The notes beneath the pieces were generated by a model. That model saw only the letters and a program-made list of their open reading frames with translations. It was not told the origin of the DNA and did no database searches. From Nicotiana tabacum (Eukaryota; Streptophyta; Magnoliopsida; Solanales; Solanaceae), in assembly GCF_000715075.1 (NCBI RefSeq), contig NC_134082.1, positions 189,957,948-190,021,947 on the forward strand: a stretch of DNA of 64,000 bases. Reading direction: 5' to 3'. The translations under genes were made by a program, and so were the position numbers. The first letter of the stretch is position 1, and the number at the start of each line of letters is the position of its first letter. This document shows positions 1 to 11,772 of this stretch, one piece after another.

Positions 1-908
1 CTAAGGTTAGATCTGTGTAGAGGAAGTGGTGAGGAGTCTAGGGTGTTATTTTGGTGACCGGCGGCGTTGATGCCGCCGGGTTTCAGACGGTGGGATTCTA
101 GGGCGGCTAGGGTTAGGGGTGTGTTTGGGAAGACGATGAACAGTGAGAGGAGGGGGGGTGTTAAGTTAGGGGCCGGGGTAGGGGTTTGATCCTTAAATAG
201 GGGTGGGGTGGATTGATCTCATCCGTTGGATCAATTAAGATTCACGGTTGAGATCAATCCACTTAACCAAACGTTGTCGTTTGGTCTAAGTTCAGGGTCA
301 ACCTGGATCGGGTCATTGGGTCGGGTAAGGGCTATGGGTTACGGTTCGTGGGATCTCAGCCGTTGGTTGGCTTTGATCCAACGGTCTTGATAAAGTGTGA
401 CCAAACGTCGTCGTTTGGTCTTAGCCGAATTGGATCGGACAGACTTGTTTGGATTGGGCTGTGGGATTCATTTCGTTTGGGCCTGGATTTTAATCCAGGT
501 CCGATTTTCATATTCTAACTTATATTTTTATTTTATTATTAATTAATAAAATCCTAATCAAAAATTATAAAAACAAAATTATCATTATAATAATACTAAT
601 TATCTTTTAATAACCATTAACACGTAGATAAAACATTAATCACATAACGACACATTTAAAAATAGAACGAATGCATATTTTTGGTGATTTTATTTAAATT
701 ATCTTTCAAATGCATAATTAACTCCTATATGCATGCAACATGTATTTTATTTTAATTTTCATTTCATTATGACAAAGTAAACATTTATGGACATAACACA
801 AATATTTAACACCACGCAAATTCAAAAAATTACACAGTAAAAGAAATTTAATTTATTTTTTGATTTATTTTGGAGTAGTTTTCGTAAGGCAAAAATCACG
901 TGCTCACA
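1..908 (+). mobile_element. 3' part of an Ogre/Tat-type LTR
   Basis: This stretch matches, by eye, the 3' third of the long LTR at 52406-56285: both have a purine-rich segment with CGGCTAGGGTT, a drop in GC into an A/T-rich tail, and the same end, AAAATCAYGTGCTCACA. It stops at that CA and is followed directly by gypsy LTR sequence, not by the GCTGCCCCTC leader seen after 56285, so it is a 3' LTR or a solo LTR. Its left end and target duplication lie outside the window; the right-hand duplication would be CTGAG (909-913). Lineage (Tat/Ogre) is inferred from LTR motifs and size. Confidence 0.75.
265..420. repeat. Pair of ACGT-type palindromes in the Ogre-type LTR
   Basis: Two short hairpins, CCAAACGTTGTCGTTTGG (267-284) and GACCAAACGTCGTCGTTTGG (from 399, arms closing at 420), lie about 135 bp apart. 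The related LTR at 52406 has a 14-bp perfect palindrome of the same type, AAACGACGTCGTTT, at 55789-55802. They may be promoter elements of the LTR; this is inference. Confidence 0.6.
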
Positions 909-1486
909 CTGAGCAGTAGAAAACAATGAATCCACATTTTTACATTAGACTCAATAAGCACAATAGACTTTCAAATCATAATACGAGTCAATCGTCTCAT
1001 TTTAAGTTCAGCTTTTTGGTAAAAATCATTTAAAATACCTTCCGGCAATTTTAGCAGGGGTTCAATATCATTTGTAATAAAAAGATGAAAACTATAATCG
1101 GCCCCTCGGGAAAAATCGCAATCATAAACACCTCATAACTTGAAATTCTCAGTGGAAATAACCAATGCCAAATCAGTGATAAAATTCTAAACGTCTCATA
1201 AACCCCAGTTTAAATAAAAGTTTTTTTAAAACATTAGTTTAACATATCGGTAGAGGCTCAATATAAAAATGAGTGAAAACAGTCACTAAATCAACATATT
1301 CGATAGAAACTCATTTTATAGAGGAGTGAAATCAATAAGTTCATAAACACGCCTCTCAGGCAAAGCATCACTCATATACATGTATATATCTATCGCCCTT
1401 CGGGCTAGCCTCTCTGTTACTCGTGACTCAACTCTTACCAATCAATACTCACACTCAGCATTCACGCTCAATAGGTACCATGTAAT

Positions 1487-1690
1487 AACTGTTGCGGCAT
1501 GTAGCCCGATCCATATATTTTGTCGATGACACTCACTGGGGGTATGCAGACTCCGGGAGGGGCCCCTTACGGCCCAAGCGCAATATTGTTGCGGCGTGCA
1601 GCCCGACCCATATAAGCATTGTTGCGGCGTGCAGCCCGATCCATATTCATATATATATATTGATGCGGCGTGCAGCCCGATCCATAGATA
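1487..1690. repeat. Four GCGGCGTGCAGCCCGATCC repeats inside the LTR
   Basis: A core TTGCGGCRTGYAGCCCGAYC followed by CATAT-rich spacer occurs four times with irregular spacing (near 1491, 1578, 1620 and 1662). The same core recurs in the different LTR at 41255-42157. Confidence 0.75.
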
Positions 1691-2682
1691 TATAATCCTT
1701 ACAACTAGGCCCTCGACCTCTCTCAGTCATTAACCTCACCATCAGACTCTCGGTCTATCTTAGTAAAACAGGGAACTCAGCCCAAAACAGTTTTCACATT
1801 TTTAAGAATATAATGATAAAGCCAGATTTGAGTAATAAATAGGTAAAACATGACTGAGGATGTGTTTTCAAACAAATAGAGTGAGGAAAGACAGTAAAAA
1901 TGCCTCTAAGGGTCTCAACAAGTCGGCACAAGGCCCCGAACATGGCATACAACCCAAAATATAATAACATCAAACAATTAACTATCAAATACGCATTAAA
2001 ATAATCGTTCGGGATGAACTAGGTCACAATCCCCAGCGGTACTCTACCCCACGCTCATCATCTAGCGTGTACGTCACCTCAAAGTAACATAGCGATGTGT
2101 AATCCGGGGTTTCAAATCCTCAGGACAGTATTTACAATCATTACTTACCTCGAACCGGCTACAACTCTAGCTCGCGATGCCTCTGCCCCTCGAATCGGCC
2201 TCCACACGCGTCGAATCTATCCAAAATCAGAACGAATACGTCACAATATGCTAAGCGAACAAAACCCAAGAGAAAACAATCAATAACATGCACAAATCCC
2301 GAAATTACCAAAACCCGAGCCCCGGGCCCACTTCAAGAAACTTAGAAATTTTTCACATCATTAGATTCCTTATCACCCCACGAGTTCATACATATCAAAA
2401 GTCCTCAAGTCCGACCTCAAATGGTCTTTCAAATGCCAATTCAAAAGTTCAAAATCTCAAGCCCTAGTTCTTCCATTTTTAACTTAAGTTCCATGATTTT
2501 CTAGGTAGATTTCACAATATAATCACGTTTTAGGTTCAAAAATCTTACCTCCAATTGATTCCCCTTGAATCTCTCTTTAATCTCCCTCAAAAAGCTCTCA
2601 AAATGATCAACTATGGAGGAAAAATCACCCAAAATCGCGGATGAAGTAACTTAAAAACTTTCTGCCCAACACTGCTCGTTCC

Positions 2683-3018
2683 TTCATCGCGATCGCGGCA
2701 CAAGCCTCGCGATCGCGAAGAGCAAATATTCAAGACCTCAAAAAAACACTATGTGAACGCGACCAACACCCTGCGAACACGATGACCAGATGAAATAACC
2801 TTACGCGAACGCGAACGCGATGCACAAATTACCTTAGACCCCATCTAACTCACTTCCTCTACGCGATCGCGAGTGCCTTCTCGCGAACGCGATGCACAGC
2901 TTCTTAACCTTCCGCGAACGCGAAGCCTCTCACGCGGACGCGAATGCTAAATTTTGGCCTTACTACATTTCTTCTACGCGAACACGAGGCTCCCCACGCG
3001 AACGCGAAGAGGTAATTT
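2683..3018. repeat. CpG-dense palindromic motif field (CGCGAACGCGAAG type)
   Basis: At least ten partly palindromic words of the kind TCGCGATCGCGA, ACGCGAACGCGA and TTCCGCGAACGCGAAG are spread over about 330 bp, separated by 15-40 bp of ordinary sequence. The same field occurs at the matching place in the LTRs of element B (26500-26822; 34492-34562 with 39442-39714). A small open frame here (2892-3248) is treated as chance. Confidence 0.7.
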
Positions 3019-3717
3019 CTGCAACACCTGAACTCCCAATTCTGCAACTCCCAATTACCAAAAATGGTCCGATTGACTATCCGAAACTCACCCGAGGCCT
3101 CCGGGACCTCAACCAAAAGCACCAACACTTCCTAAAACCTTATTCAAACTTTTTCCAATCATCAAAATACCTCAAACAACATCAAATCACTCAAAACACA
3201 TCGGATTCAAGCCTAAGTTTTCTAAAAACTTCCGAAATACGCTTTTGATCAAAAACCCAACCAAACCACGTCCGAATGACCTCAACTTTTGCACACACAT
3301 ACCAAATGACATAATGAAGCTACAAAAACTCTTGGAATTCCATTCCGACCTTTATATCAAAATCTCACCGATCCACCGGAAAACGCCGAAATCTCACTTT
3401 TGTCAATTCAAGCCTAAACCTTCCACAGACTTCCAAAATGCATTCTGATCATGCTCCTAAGTCCAAAATCACATAACGGAGCTAACCAAATCATAAAAAT
3501 TCTGATCGGAGATCATACACAAACAAGTCAAACCTTGGTCAAACCTTTCAAATTTTTAAGCTTTAAACTGGGAAGTGTTCTCCCAAATTCATTCTGATTA
3601 CCCTGAAAATCAAAACCAACGATTTACATAAGTCATATTAAATCACACGGGGCAAGTCATGCCCGAGAACTGGTGATCAAAGTGCAAAAGCTCAAAACGA
3701 CTGGTCGGGTCGTTACA

Positions 3718-4906
3718 ATCAAGAATAAAAAGGCCTTGTGCAGTGTAGATAAAACTTTTATTAAGCTTAATAATAGCAGAGTTATTAGCAAAATAAACAT
3801 TATAACCAGCATCCTTTATTTTCGAAACCAAAATCAAATTCCTTCTAATAGAAGGTACATAGACAACATCTTTTAAAGCTAAAACTCTATCACTACTAAA
3901 TGAAACTCTAATATATCCTAAAGCTAAAGCTGGTGTTGGCTCGCCATTGGCTTAAAAAACGCAAACTTCATTCTCACTTAGGCGCCGTATTTCCTAAACC
4001 TTCTGCAAAGTAGTGTAGATGTGATTAGTGGCTCCCGAATCTACATACCAAAACATGGTAGAAACAACCACTAAACAAGTTTCAACGACATTTAAATTTG
4101 AATTACCTTGATTATTCAACTTTGCCAGATAGGCAGGCATTGCTTCTTGTGATGCCCAGGTTGCTTCAATAATAACACTTGCCTTTGGGCTTTTTCACAC
4201 CAGCCGGGCCACCAAGTGCCAGAACCTTTTGAGCCTTCTTCTTTTTCTTATTGTTTTTTGATTTAGAAACCGAAGCTTTCTCAAGATTGAGTGGCACAAC
4301 TGGAGCTTGTTGTTTGATAATAGATCATGCCGCTTGCAGCTTATTCAACAATTTCGCTAGTGACAAATCCATTTTGTTCATATTATAGTTCAAGCGAAAC
4401 TGTTGAAAACTGTTAGGAAGAGTCTGCAGGACCATCTCAACTTGAGACTCCTTATCAATCACAGCTCCAAAGACCTCCAGTTCATTCAGACGACTCATCA
4501 TCTTCAGAACATGGTCCCTGACCGATGATCCTTCAGCCATCTTGGTGTTTAAAAGGGCTTTCATGGCTGTCTGCTTAGCTGCACGATTTTGCTCACCGAA
4601 CATCTCTTTGAGATTTTCGAGCATATCATAAGAAGACCCCATAGACTGATGCTGATATTGCAAAACATTCTCCATAGAGGCAAGGATGTAACATCGCGCC
4701 ATCTCATCAGCCTTAACCCATTTATCATAGGCCTTAAGCTGATTATCAGTAGCATTTTCAGGTTTTTCTGGGCACTCCTCAGCGATTACAAATTTGTAAC
4801 CTTCAGCAGTTAAGACAATATCAAGGTTCCTTTGGCAGTCAACATAATTCGGTCCTTCTTACTTGTTTTGGTTCAAAATTGGGGTAAGTGGGTTGAATGA
4901 AGACAT
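3718..4906 (-). pseudogene. Ty1/copia gag and protease fragment (element F)
   Basis: The minus strand from ATG at 4906 encodes a copia Gag (gag-polypeptide/UBN2 type): residues about 70-195 include MARCYILASMENVLQYQ and LQTLPNSFQQFRLNY. A stop (TAA) sits at codon 16 (4859-4861) and another follows LQAA near 4324. The CCHC zinc knuckle, C-x2-C-x4-H-x4-C type, lost one base after its first cysteines (near 4165), shifting the frame. Further on, a protease core WYVDSGATNHI with an intact D-S-G-A motif is visible near 4040, followed by ALKDVVYVPSIRRNLILVSK. The frame ends abruptly at 3722 where the gypsy LTR enters. Integrase and RT must lie left of the window. Non-functional in this form. Confidence 0.85.
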
Positions 4907-6182
4907 GGTTAATCTGAGAGATATTCACATTAAATAGATCATTAGTTATGTATTTAGAATGATTAAATTCAAAACAACACATTACACATATAACCATGTT
5001 CATTGAATAGTTAGATTCGTTAGGGAAACTTAACTATTCATGCAAAATATATGAGTGATGTAAGATATTAACCCCATAAATTTAAACAGGACCAACTCAG
5101 ATGGAGAGTAAACTGTTAATTTAAGATAGGTAAATATCACTTTTATAAACTTTAGTTTCATTCAATCAACATGTAACTCAGTTGGAGAGTTAATACAAGT
5201 AATGAAATAACTAGAGGCAAAACTACAGTAATCATCTATAATGAATTTATCCGATATGTAAGAAGACCTATGTAAACATATAAATTCATTATATTACTGT
5301 AAAACATGATTGGAAACAATGGGAATTGAACCCTACCATCACAGATTTCTATTAATATTTTTTTTATTAAAACAAATCCAGAAAATAAAAAAAAAAGGCC
5401 AAAACTCCATCTAAACGACCCCGAATGCCCAAAAAACGATGTACATCATCAGCAAAACTATGAGTTTTTTAAGTTGGGTTGTTTCCGATGAACCTACCAT
5501 ATTTGAGGTCAATCGAAGTTCGATAGAATTTCAGAATTCTAAAATTTCTAGAATTCTATTTTTGGCGTTTTAAGGGTTTTTAATTATTTTGACTTGTTCA
5601 AATTACATAATATATTTATGTTTGTTAACACATGATTTCAGAACTCAAAATAATTTTTTATTTTATTTAATAAAAAGGTGTTTAGACAGAATTGTAAAAA
5701 CAATATGTTTTCACTAGTCAAAAACGGCACTGTTCATAATTCTGTATATTAATCCAAAATTACATAACTATAATCATACAAAACAGTCAAGTTTTTATTA
5801 ATATAACACTTTGATTATGGACATAACGCAACTAAATTATATTAATGGTATTAATTTACTGTTTATGCATATGTATATTGACCCATAATTACAGAATTAA
5901 TAGCATTCAAAAACACAGTCACGTTTTTATCAAAAAAATTGCTATTTAACAAAAAACGTAATTTAAACAGATTGTTATTTAAATATAACACCACTGTTTA
6001 TACATGTGTATCTTAATTCATTATTTCAGAATTACAAAATTAAAATACTAATAAACACAATCACGTTTTTAACATAGAATAATCATCCCAAACATGTATC
6101 AATAAATAACACGTTTTAATATTACTCTATGCATGATGTATTACATTATCTAGTTAGATGTAAGACGATGTCTGATACCAAT
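4907..6182 (-). other. Leader of copia element F with primer-binding site
   Basis: About 1.28 kb of A/T-rich non-coding sequence between the F 5' LTR and its gag start. Next to the LTR, the minus strand reads ATTGGTATCAGACATC (about 6167-6182), a tRNA-iMet type primer site with one change from TGGTATCAGAGC. No other feature seen. Confidence 0.75.
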
Positions 6183-7503
6183 TGTTAGACCATGCGCAAC
6201 GGAAGCAAGCAAACAAACCAGGCATCAAATACATGTAAACTAGACAACGCAATAATAACGATATTAGAAGCACTAACCTCTTGAAGTAGTTGCACAAACC
6301 TTCCAAGCAACAAGAATCTAGGGTTGCAGTCTTCTGCTATTTGCCTAGTAAAACCTTGGACGATTTTGCTATTGGGTGGGCAAGAACAATACAACTGAAA
6401 GGTAAGTTATTAGGTGAAACTAGTCTTCCTTTAATAGACCCGAAATTAAGCCACAATAGGGGCTCAAAAACATGTAGGATTCTGCAAGTAGAATCCTACT
6501 CTAACTCAAAAGGATAACTTTTCTCCCAAGCTACTTTTTACCCAAGTCTGTCCAGGTTTTTACTAGGTATAGCAGGGACCACAGAAATAATAAGAGGCTA
6601 CTAATTATAGTATTAATTCGAAATTAGCATCAATTAATTCTTACTATAATTAATTGTAATTTATTCCACTAAAAAACTGCAATTGAACTCCTCAATATGA
6701 ATTTCGAAAATTCATTAACACTTATCTTAACTCCCCATGTTAAGATTTCAAATAACAGTTAATTAAGTTAAATCACTGAAAATTTAATTCAATTAACTAA
6801 TTAAATCCTTTATAATTCCGCTTAAACTATTTCATATGACGGATACAAAATCCACCAGCCGAGTTTTCACATGAAAACTTATAAGCTTACATAAAGGGGT
6901 ATCATCAAACCCAAAATCGAGACATGGATTCTATCAACTAATTATTATTCACAAATATTATTCGTTATTGTCCAATCTATTAGGCATATACTAACTCTAA
7001 ATAGAGTTGTACCTTTTGATAAATCAAAACAATACACAAATTACATTGATCATAATAATTATATCAAGATTTGGAGTATAAGCTCATTTAATGAATTAGA
7101 GAAAATATTTTATATATTCAGTACAAAAATATCTTTTCTCTACTTGGTCGTTCAATATACACTGAGTATACTAGCACAAGAAGTTGGAGTAAAACTACTC
7201 CCATAATCAAGATAAATTATACGATAATCTTGTGCTACAATCATCAAGATATTTTGTCCAACAAAATCTTTGATTGTAAACATAGCTTATTAATTATGAG
7301 AATCAACAATTTAATCTTTTGTGCATGAGTTAAGACTCCATACACTAAATTGTCTACTACATAACTAAAAGGACACACATGTAACAAATGATCTATTAAA
7401 AATAGTACTTTATTGAATTGAATAAATTAAATAAACAATTGTTCCATAAAGAATAAAATATAATATTATGTCTAAACCCCATGGTTAATAATATAATCCA
7501 ACA
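6183..7503 (-). mobile_element. 5' LTR of copia element F
   Basis: Bounded by TG (6183) and CA (7503) on the plus strand; minus-strand start TGTTGGATTATATTATTAAC and end GGTCTAACA next to the primer site. Length 1321 bp. The partner LTR lies outside the window, so the flanking CTTAT (7504-7508) cannot be tested as a target duplication. No open reading frame of note. Confidence 0.75.
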
Positions 7504-8734
7504 CTTATCGGGTCACAAAGCACAAATTTTTCTCATTAGAAGAGGAATTTAATGTCTGATCACATAGTAACTCACTAAAATAGTACAAAACATAATCATA
7601 GATTAGAAACTTCAATATCTCACCTTACAAACCAACAAAGAGTGCTCATGTATTAGCACGTTAAAATATAAAACATAGACTCAAAGCAAAAGTTTAAATG
7701 AACTCACCTTTTTAAATTAGTAGAACACAACATTACTGGTTTTCCTTTTGTTTGGTGTAAAACAAGGGTTCCCACAGTCCAATATCTTCTATAGCTCACT
7801 GCATACAACCTATACAAAAATAACATACTTTTACTTCAGAATTTATCATTTGCACAGGGCGAAGCATGTACAATCCTAACGCTATAAAAGAAATTTGAAT
7901 GACACTAAAGTTCACAGGAAACTGAATTGCATTATTCTCCGGGAAATGCAACTATTTAGTCATGTTGCGAAAAAAATCCCTGAAAGCTCAGTACAAGAGC
8001 TAAACAAAATAGTACTTCAGTAGATTATACTCCATTTCGAGAAAGAGAGTAGATGTGAAGTTAACAGCTTTAGACTTTCCATAAAGAAAGAAACATTCAC
8101 AACCCTTGGAGACTTAGATAATTGGAAAAGTGCAAATGCTTCAATCATCCTCTTCACACCATAATAGTTTGTTTGCATGCACTTATCTGCCAACTCATAT
8201 GTCTGAGATAATTTGTTATTCCAATTGAGTTGAAATCCTTGTCTATAGCAGAGCGAATGATAAATAAAAATACTGCACAAAATAAAGTCCAAAGTGAAAG
8301 GTCTTAGTGAACTACACGTAAAAACGTGAATTTTCCAGAATATTGTTATTGATAGTGTTGCTAGATATCAGACTCAAGATAGAACATGATTTTTCATGGT
8401 TTCTTGACTAAAGCAGAAACTTCATGCCATTTTCATGGTTAACTATGTATCCAAATCAAGTTCTACATATAATCAGTGCATATTGCTTCGAATCTCTCCA
8501 TCTTGTACTTTTTTCTGCATCCACAATTAACCCATTATATGTCCTATAAGAACTAACCCATTATCCAAAAAATGTATCTCAAATTTATAATGCATAACTC
8601 AACATAACTGACCATCCACCTTTTTACAAACTCTAAGAACCACTTTGTTTTTAGATGACTATTTTCATCAAAATTTTCCAAAACTTATTCTAAGACCACT
8701 TTTATTTTCCTTCACTTTCGTTCTCCATATATCA
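7504..8734. other. Unassigned A/T-rich DNA containing a dehydrogenase fragment
   Basis: Apart from the SDR fragment at 8068-8235 nothing is recognisable. It may be the older host sequence into which copia F and the MITE inserted. Confidence 0.5.
8068..8235 (-). pseudogene. Short-chain dehydrogenase/reductase exon fragment (neomenthol dehydrogenase-like)
   Basis: A minus-strand frame contains LSQTYELADKCMQTNYYGVK followed by RMIEAF..LQLSKSPRVVNVS-like residues. In classical plant SDRs of the menthol/neomenthol dehydrogenase and salutaridine reductase group (NADPH-dependent reduction of terpenoid or alkaloid ketones in the cytosol) this is the segment before the catalytic serine, with the N-Y-Y-G stretch and the V-N-V-S strand. 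Here only about 56 codons survive; the Rossmann glycine motif, the catalytic Ser and the Y-x3-K motif are absent, and a short deletion changes LLPLLQL to ALFQL. No neighbouring exon was found within about 500 bp. The family call is by recognition; the fragment is certainly not functional. Confidence 0.75.
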
Positions 8735-8742
8735 TTTGTAGT

Positions 8743-8917
8743 CAAAGGCGGACCCATGTGTATGGGTGAGGAGTCACCGGACCCCGTAAACTTCGGATGA
8801 AATATATATATATATATATATTTATTTAAAGCAGTTGACACCCTGAACACTAAAAGCCTTTAGGGGGCACTGGTTGAGCAGAATAATGTATCCCATCGCG
8901 TAAAAATTCTGGGTCCT
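8743..8917. mobile_element. hAT-like MITE, left part, with target duplication 8735-8742
   Basis: The terminal repeat CAAAGGCGGACCC starts at 8743, preceded by TTTGTAGT (8735-8742). The right terminus, TCCGCCTCTA, is found after element A at 15686-15695 and is followed by the same TTTGTAGT (15696-15703). An 8-bp duplication and a T/CAxAGGCGG-type end fit the hAT superfamily. It holds an (AT)n run (about 8803-8821) and no coding sequence. Element A inserted 10-12 bp inside its right terminus. Confidence 0.8.
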
Positions 8918-9421
8918 TGTCACAACCCAAACTCGGACCCGGTCGTGATGGCGCCTCTCGTGAAGACAAGGCCAGCCGACACTTTTCCTTTTTCCAATTA
9001 GTAACAGTTAAGCATTAAGAAACAGTCGAAACATGATAAAATAATCCAAAGTAGCAGGTAATGTCGTAAATACGCAAAAGAACAACCCAACACAGTCCGA
9101 TACCGGGGTATCACTAGTCATGAGCATCTATAAAACCTAATACAAGTCTGAAAAATTCACAAACTATTACAAACGTCTGATAAGAGATAGAAAAGATAAA
9201 GAGGGAGAAACACGGGTCTGCGGACGTCAAGCAGCTACCTCGTGAACTTCGAATGTCCGCCGGGAGCTCTCAACTCGCACTGGAAGGATCAGCAATGCAT
9301 GAATCTGCACACAGGGATGCAGGGAGTAAAGTGAGTACTCCAACTTAGTGAGTAACAAATGTAAATAAAGACTGAAAGCAAGAAATCACGTAAGGTACAA
9401 AGCATTCTATAATGAAGCAGT
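8918..9421 (-). mobile_element. Truncated 3' LTR of element A
   Basis: Aligns by eye with 12851-13360 of the 5' LTR from TGTCACRACCC to GAAGCAGTAAA, then breaks off. About 2.3 kb of the LTR and the 3' part of pol are missing. Confidence 0.85.
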
Positions 9422-9458
9422 AAATAGGAAAAAGTACATTGAAGAAACAACAAGACTA
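9422..9458. other. 37-bp filler copied from the opposite flank of element A
   Basis: Bases 9422-9458 equal 15756-15792 with one mismatch (9450 A, partner G). The partner lies outside element A, in DNA to its right. One junction shares AAA with the LTR sequence, the other shares CTA with the pol sequence, as in microhomology-guided end joining with templated filler. Confidence 0.8.
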
Positions 9459-11772
9459 TGGGCCTCCTCTAGAAACAACTCCTGAAGCCCATCCACATTG
9501 GGAACACAAATCCGACCTTGTATCCTCAACACCCCCTCATCATCAATGGTCATATCTCTAGCATCATCATGCTGAACTCTGTCCTTAAGGACAAGCAAAT
9601 GTGGATCATCATACGGGCACTCTCTGATGCGATCATATAAGGAAAACCGAGAAACCACACAAGCCAATACCCGACTAGGCTCCGAAATACCTAATCTCAT
9701 GAATCATTGGTCAAGGCCTGAACATCAACTGCAAGAAGTCTCTCCCCAACTGGAACATATGCCAAACTCCCCATACTCACCGCCTTTCGGCTCAAAGCAT
9801 TGGCCACCACATTGGCCTTTCCCGGATGGTACCATATAGTGATATCATAATCCTTAAGCAACTCCAACCATCTCTGCTGCCTCAAATTGAGATCCTTCTG
9901 TTTGAACAAGTGCTGGAGGCTACAATGATCAGTAAACACCTCACAAGACACACCATACAAGTAATGTCTCCAAATCTTCAACGCGTGAACTATGGCAGCC
10001 AACTCCAAATCATGAACATGGTAGTTCTTCTCATGGGGCTTCAACTGACGAGAAGCATAAGCAATAACTCTACCCTCCTGCATCAAAACACAACCAATAC
10101 CAACTCTCGAAGCATCACAATACACGGTATATGAACCTAAAGCTAATGGCAAAACTAACACTGGGGCGGTGGTCAAAGCTGTCTTAAGCTTCTGAAAGCT
10201 CTCCTCACACTCGTCTGACCATACAAATGGAGCACCCTTCTGAGTCACCTTGGTCAAAGGCGATGCGATAGATGAGAATCCCTGAACAAAACGACGATAA
10301 TAGCCTGCCAAACCAAGAAAGCTGCGAATCTCTATGGCTGAGAATGGTCTTGGACAACTCTGAACCGCCTCTATCTTCTTTGAATCAACCTGAATACCCT
10401 CACTGGACATCACATGCCCCAAGAAAGCCATTGAACTGAGCCATAACTCACACTTGGAGAATTTTGCATAAAGCTTCTCCTCCCTCAATCTCTGCAACAC
10501 AAATCTCAAATGCTCCGCGTGCTCTACCTGACTACGTGAATATACCAGAATATCATCAATGAAGACTATGATAAACGAGTCAAGATAAGGCCAGAACACA
10601 GTGTTCATCAAATGCATGAACGTTGTTGGGGCATTGGTCAGCCCAAAAGACATCACCAAGAACTCATAATGACCATATCGGGTCCTGAAAGCTATTTTAA
10701 GAATACTCGAGTCCTTGATCTTCAACTGGTGATAACCTGAATAGAGATCAATCTTGGAGAACACTCTCGCTCCTTGAAGCTGGTCGAATAAATCATCAAT
10801 GTGAGGCAAAGGATACTTGTTCTTAATTGTTACTTTGTTCAATTGCCTATAATCAATGCACATCCTCATTGTGCCATCCTTCTTCTTCACAAATAGAACC
10901 GGCACAACCCAAGGTGACACACTAGGCCGAATGAACCCTTTATCAAGGAGTTCTTGAAGTTGCTCATTTAATTCCTTCAACTCCGCTGGTGCCATACGAT
11001 ACGGAAGAATAGAAATTCATTGAGTGCCCGGCACCAGGTCAATACCAAAATCAATATCTATGTCTGGTGGCATGCCCGACAGGTCTGCAGGAAATACATC
11101 AGGAAAATCCCTCACAACTGGAACAGAATCAATACTGAGAGTCTCAGCACTGACATCCCTCACAAAGGCTAGATAGGAAAGACAGCCCTTCCCAACCATA
11201 CGCTGGGCTTTCAAGAATGAGATCACTCTACTGGGAACATAATCAGTCACACCTCGCCACTCAATCCGTGGCACACCCAGTATAGCTAGTGTGACTATCT
11301 TAGCATGACAGTCCAGAATAGCACGACATGGAGGTAGCCAATCCATGCCCAAAATGACATCGAAATCCACTATACACAATAATAAAAGATCCACACGGGT
11401 CTCCAGACCCCCCCCCCCAATAGTCACCATACACGACCGGTACACACGGTCTACAATAAGAGTATCGCCCACCGGGGTAGATACATAAACAGGTGAAGCA
11501 AGAAACTCACGGGGCATACCCAAATAACGAGCAAAGTAAGATGACACATAAGAAAAGGTAGAATCGGGATCAAATAATATAGAGGCATCTCTATGGCAGA
11601 CTGAAATAATACCTATAATAATAGCATCTGAAGCAATAGTTTCTAGTCTGCTTAGAAGTGTATAGAATCGGGCCTGACCGCCACTTGATCGACCTCCCCC
11701 TTTAGGGCGACCCTTAGCTGTCTGGGCGGGTGGTAGTGAAGTAACTGGCGCTAAAGTTGATGACTGATTCAC
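9459..11772 (-). pseudogene. Pol of gypsy A: protease, RT, RNase H, integrase N-terminus
   Basis: A nearly open minus-strand frame of 2.3 kb. Protease region: FDPDSTFSYVSS, where the gypsy family has D-P-G-S-T, so the active-site glycine is replaced by Asp; then VILGMDWL. An in-frame TGA (about 11017-11019) follows LVPGTQ. RT begins with [20 protein letters not shown], has [12 protein letters not shown] and the catalytic box FIDDILVYS. RNase H is seen as [18 protein letters not shown] and [12 protein letters not shown] one-base deletion near 9710 (compared with element B) shifts the frame into the integrase zinc-domain segment [13 protein letters not shown], which ends at the filler. Integrase core and chromodomain are gone. 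Confidence 0.9.

Larger units (their letters stand above)
909..3717 (-). mobile_element. Ty3/gypsy LTR (TGTAACGACCCG family, Tekay-like), left end cut
   Basis: Read on the minus strand it starts TGTAACGACCCGACCAGTCG (3717 leftward), the same start as the plus-strand LTRs at 44732 and 47361. Inside are hairpin-like CTCGGG motifs (about 1099-1410), GCGGCGTGCAGCCC repeats (1487-1690), a GGGCCC-containing module near 2325 and a CpG-dense palindrome field (2683-3018). Its left part is removed or displaced by the Ogre-type LTR ending at 908. Its right edge interrupts a copia protease frame at 3718. No gypsy coding sequence is attached, so it is either a solo LTR or the visible LTR of an element extending left. 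Confidence 0.75.

Noticed and set aside
2892..3248. 118-codon frame in the LTR CpG field
   Set aside because: It coincides with the repeated CGCGAACGCGAAG words and lacks any domain; the opposite strand is also open.
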